Assembly: GCA_028554795.2 (NCBI GenBank)
Contig: CM068838.1
Span: 87,114,944 to 87,178,943, forward strand
DNA from: Sinohyriopsis cumingii
Taxonomy: Eukaryota; Mollusca; Bivalvia; Unionida; Unionidae
Length of the DNA: 64,000 bases
Direction: 5' to 3'
The notes beneath the pieces are model-generated. The model made no database searches, was not told where the DNA came from, and worked only from the letters and a program-made list of their open reading frames with translations. Of the stretch, positions 61,933 through 64,000 are shown one piece after another. Position 1 is the first letter of the stretch. Each line of letters opens with the position of its first letter. The position numbers and the translations under genes are program-made.

Positions 61933-61936
61933 TTCA

Positions 61937-62509
61937 TTGAACTTGTTTAGAACCAGTAAGAACAGTCTAATGGAATGGATCAATGGCATTCTGGATAGTT
62001 ACACTGTTGTGGGTTGTTATGGCTATCACCATGTTACACCCTGGTCAAACAATGAAATATTCTATATTAAATGGATTGCATGGGAAAGGGGGTCCTATAT
62101 TCTCTATATGTACCAATGGGACTTTATATTTAAAACCATGAAATCCAGGACAACTGTAACCTTACAATTAAGAGTGAATTTACAGGATTCATCTCCTAAA
62201 GTACAGCTCACAATATTTTTCAATTTCCCACGCTTCACAGCAGGTTGAGGAGGGGTAGTGAGGATTAAGAAAAACCCTCATCTGTATCTAAAAATGTCCA
62301 GACAGAGTTGCTGCCTCATCTCACAGAGAGTAACTCTGCATACCACACTTTCTTGTGGAGTCACATTTGATGAACACCATGGAGTGGACATTGTCTCGAT
62401 AAAATGGGCATGGTTTACTGTTTATGACCCCTGCCAGCATGTTCCAAGTTCAGAGAAAGAGGGGCACCACATCATGAACTGCTTCAGGAGCAGTTTGATT
62501 ACTTTTTAG
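61937..62509 (+). other. Unrecognised open region with an M23-like phrase
   Basis: One frame is open over about 190 codons apart from a TGA at 62246. Near its end it reads CGVTFDEHHGVDIVS and, a few residues on, FTVYDPC. This resembles the LECT2/M23 pattern H-x-G-V-D-V...T-V-Y-A-P. No second HxH motif, splice sites or start context support a gene. It may be a relic or chance. Confidence 0.25.
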
Positions 62510-63268
62510 TACTGAAAACATGTGACAATTCAGTTAATTATTTGCTAGTTGTAACAAAGAAATGTAGCATACATAAAGTCAAATCAAAAGAGAATATTAA
62601 GAGAATGACAGTGACTCCTATACTACATTCTGCTCAATGCATCTGATGTTTTTCTCTATCAATACTTTGTCATTGGAATCTACATATGCATTCATGATTT
62701 TATTCATGTTGCTGTTGTTACTGCAGGTTTTGATGCCATTTTTCAGCACATGTATATGACGAACAGTGTATCCGTTGGAAGAACCTAAAAAATCCCAGGT
62801 AGAACAACAAATCCAAAGGAAGCAGCTGTCCAAGCCAAAGACTCGAACCACTCAGCACCATAGATACCTATTTCTGTTGACTGTGCAACATACTTTTTTA
62901 ATGAGAATATGAAAGCCAGTGATTTGGTACTCAGTGCTGTGAGAATAATGACAAACATGAACAAATAACAAAATCACATTCATTCATAGATGAATAAAGT
63001 GGAAAAAAATTTGCACAAGTTCTGATAGTTACCCCATGCACAAGTTCTAACATAATGCTTTATTTCTTCTGGCGTATGTTTATAGAGGGGTAATTAAAAC
63101 TTGAGAAATCACAATCTTAGTGATTGCTGCCTTAACATGCAAAAACAATTATTGTTAAAGGCTAACTGACCATGTACTGTTCCAGAATATAAAGACGATA
63201 ATAAAGTCAAGTTCATTCTCATACTAAATAATATCTATATCTTGTGAAGAAATAAAGATGTACTCAGG
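62510..63268. other. Nothing recognised
   Basis: AT-rich DNA right of the first visible exon. Upstream exons of the main gene are expected on the minus strand but none could be identified. Confidence 0.4.
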
Positions 63269-63446
63269 CACTTCATAACAGATCTGTGTGCACTTCATAA
63301 CAGATCTGTGTGCACTTCATAACATACCTGTGTGCACTTCATAACAGATCTGTGTGTACTTCATAACAGATCTGTGTGCACTTCATAACATATATGTGTG
63401 CACTTCATAACAGATCTGTGTGTACTTCATAACAGATCTGTGTGCA
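63269..63446. repeat. 22-bp minisatellite, 8 copies
   Basis: The unit CACTTCATAACAGATCTGTG plus TG at exact 22-bp spacing. Confidence 0.96.
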
Positions 63447-63777
63447 TGGGGCAGGGTAACTACATGAATGTAAGTTACTTTCAGATATATATGAGAGAGC
63501 TAGCTTTATTAAGTTTCTTAATTTTAAAATGTACTGTTAAATATTAATTATCGCCTCTACTTAAATGATGGAGAGAAGTCACTAGTGAGAAAAGTGCAAA
63601 AAAGTGCACATCTCTTCTGAAAGTGGTGTCAGTACAACAACTGGTCAAAATATGCATGATGGTGACCATAACAGTACTGATTTTCACTGCAATCCAATGT
63701 AACAGTATTTGTGTTCACGAAATTCTGTTATATTGGTTACCTTTTGTTAGCTTTATCTTTTATTTTACAGAATTTTA

Positions 63778-63842
63778 CGGGTTCCCCGAGTGGTCTAAAG
63801 CGCTGTCTGTTACGGATCACTACCATCTCACCTCTGTCTGCG
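63778..63842 (+). mobile_element. 3'-truncated SINE family B head with 15-bp TSD
   Basis: 65 bp matching only the tRNA-like head of family B (GTTCCCCGAGTGGTCTAAAG, then ATCTCACCTCTGTCTGCG). It is flanked by perfect copies of TTTTACAGAATTTTA at 63763-63777 and 63843-63857. The SINE body and tail are missing. Confidence 0.92.
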
Positions 63843-64000
63843 TTTTACAGAATTTTATCATCTTTATGTTGTAGACATTATCTAGTTGTAATTAATGGTT
63901 ATATTTATATGGAAGGGTTTGTTTTCCTAAACAACCAGTACTTTTATCTGTACAATCTTTATTGCATAAAATGAAATAAGAAATAAAATCTGCTGAAAAA

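Noticed and set aside
62618-62851. Minus-strand frame with YTVRHIHVLKNG as a further M23-like exon
   Set aside because: An HxH by chance is common, the surrounding residues do not match M23, and no donor with the phase needed for exon 1 was found.

Overview
This window is AT-rich, intron-rich animal DNA. Everything seen fits a lophotrochozoan, most likely a mollusc: tRNA-headed SINEs, degenerate units carrying TGACCTTGACC-type motifs, many minisatellites and a non-LTR retrotransposon of a type common in invertebrates. There are no prokaryotic features. The species call is inference; no search was possible.

The window is dominated by one very large minus-strand gene. I recognise 27 exons from about 60.7 kb down to 4.8 kb. 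They have AG/GT borders and join in one continuous reading frame (3,891 nt, about 1,297 codons). Both ends lie outside the window: the first visible exon starts inside a codon and the last ends inside one, so no start codon, signal peptide or stop is seen. The first three exons (60691 to 57158) encode an M23/LECT2-like metallopeptidase fold that keeps GVD and HxH, but an Asp stands where the first His ligand is expected. Two linker exons (acidic, then basic) follow. Then comes a tandem series of five modules of about 200-240 residues. Each module has a helical exon ending in a Leu-Gly-Ile/Leu motif; a short segment that in modules 1 and 2 looks like a SAP motif; a Cys-rich exon with a central Cys-Cys pair and a D-x-C motif, usually ending Trp-Gly; a short exon; and an F/Y-S/T-I/V exon with further Cys and usually a Pro-x-x-x-Cys motif. 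Module borders are phase 1, so modules could duplicate as units. I know no named family for the Cys-rich module. This gene is the best candidate here for something undescribed.

Layout from left to right. 1-2.9 kb: degenerate repeats and two SINEs. 2.9-4.6 kb: dead pogo/Tigger transposon. 4.8-14 kb: modules 5 and 4 with three repeat arrays. 14-26 kb: rest of module 4, then module 3, with SINEs, MITE copy 1 and three arrays. 26.4-29.8 kb: start of module 3 and a broken tyrosine recombinase. 29.8-34.5 kb: module 2 and the last exon of module 1. 34.5-44.2 kb: one intron of about 9.7 kb holding three arrays, a TIR element and a broken APE-type LINE on the plus strand. 44-50 kb: module 1, MITE copy 2 and a TTAA-flanked Kolobok-like element with a THAP fragment. 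50-60.7 kb: linker and M23 exons, SINEs and a 39-bp array. 60.8-64 kb: a 75-bp array with about 14 copies, a 22-bp array and a SINE head with perfect target-site duplications.

No plus-strand host gene is supported. The long plus-strand reading frames are LINE remnants or minisatellites whose period is a multiple of three.
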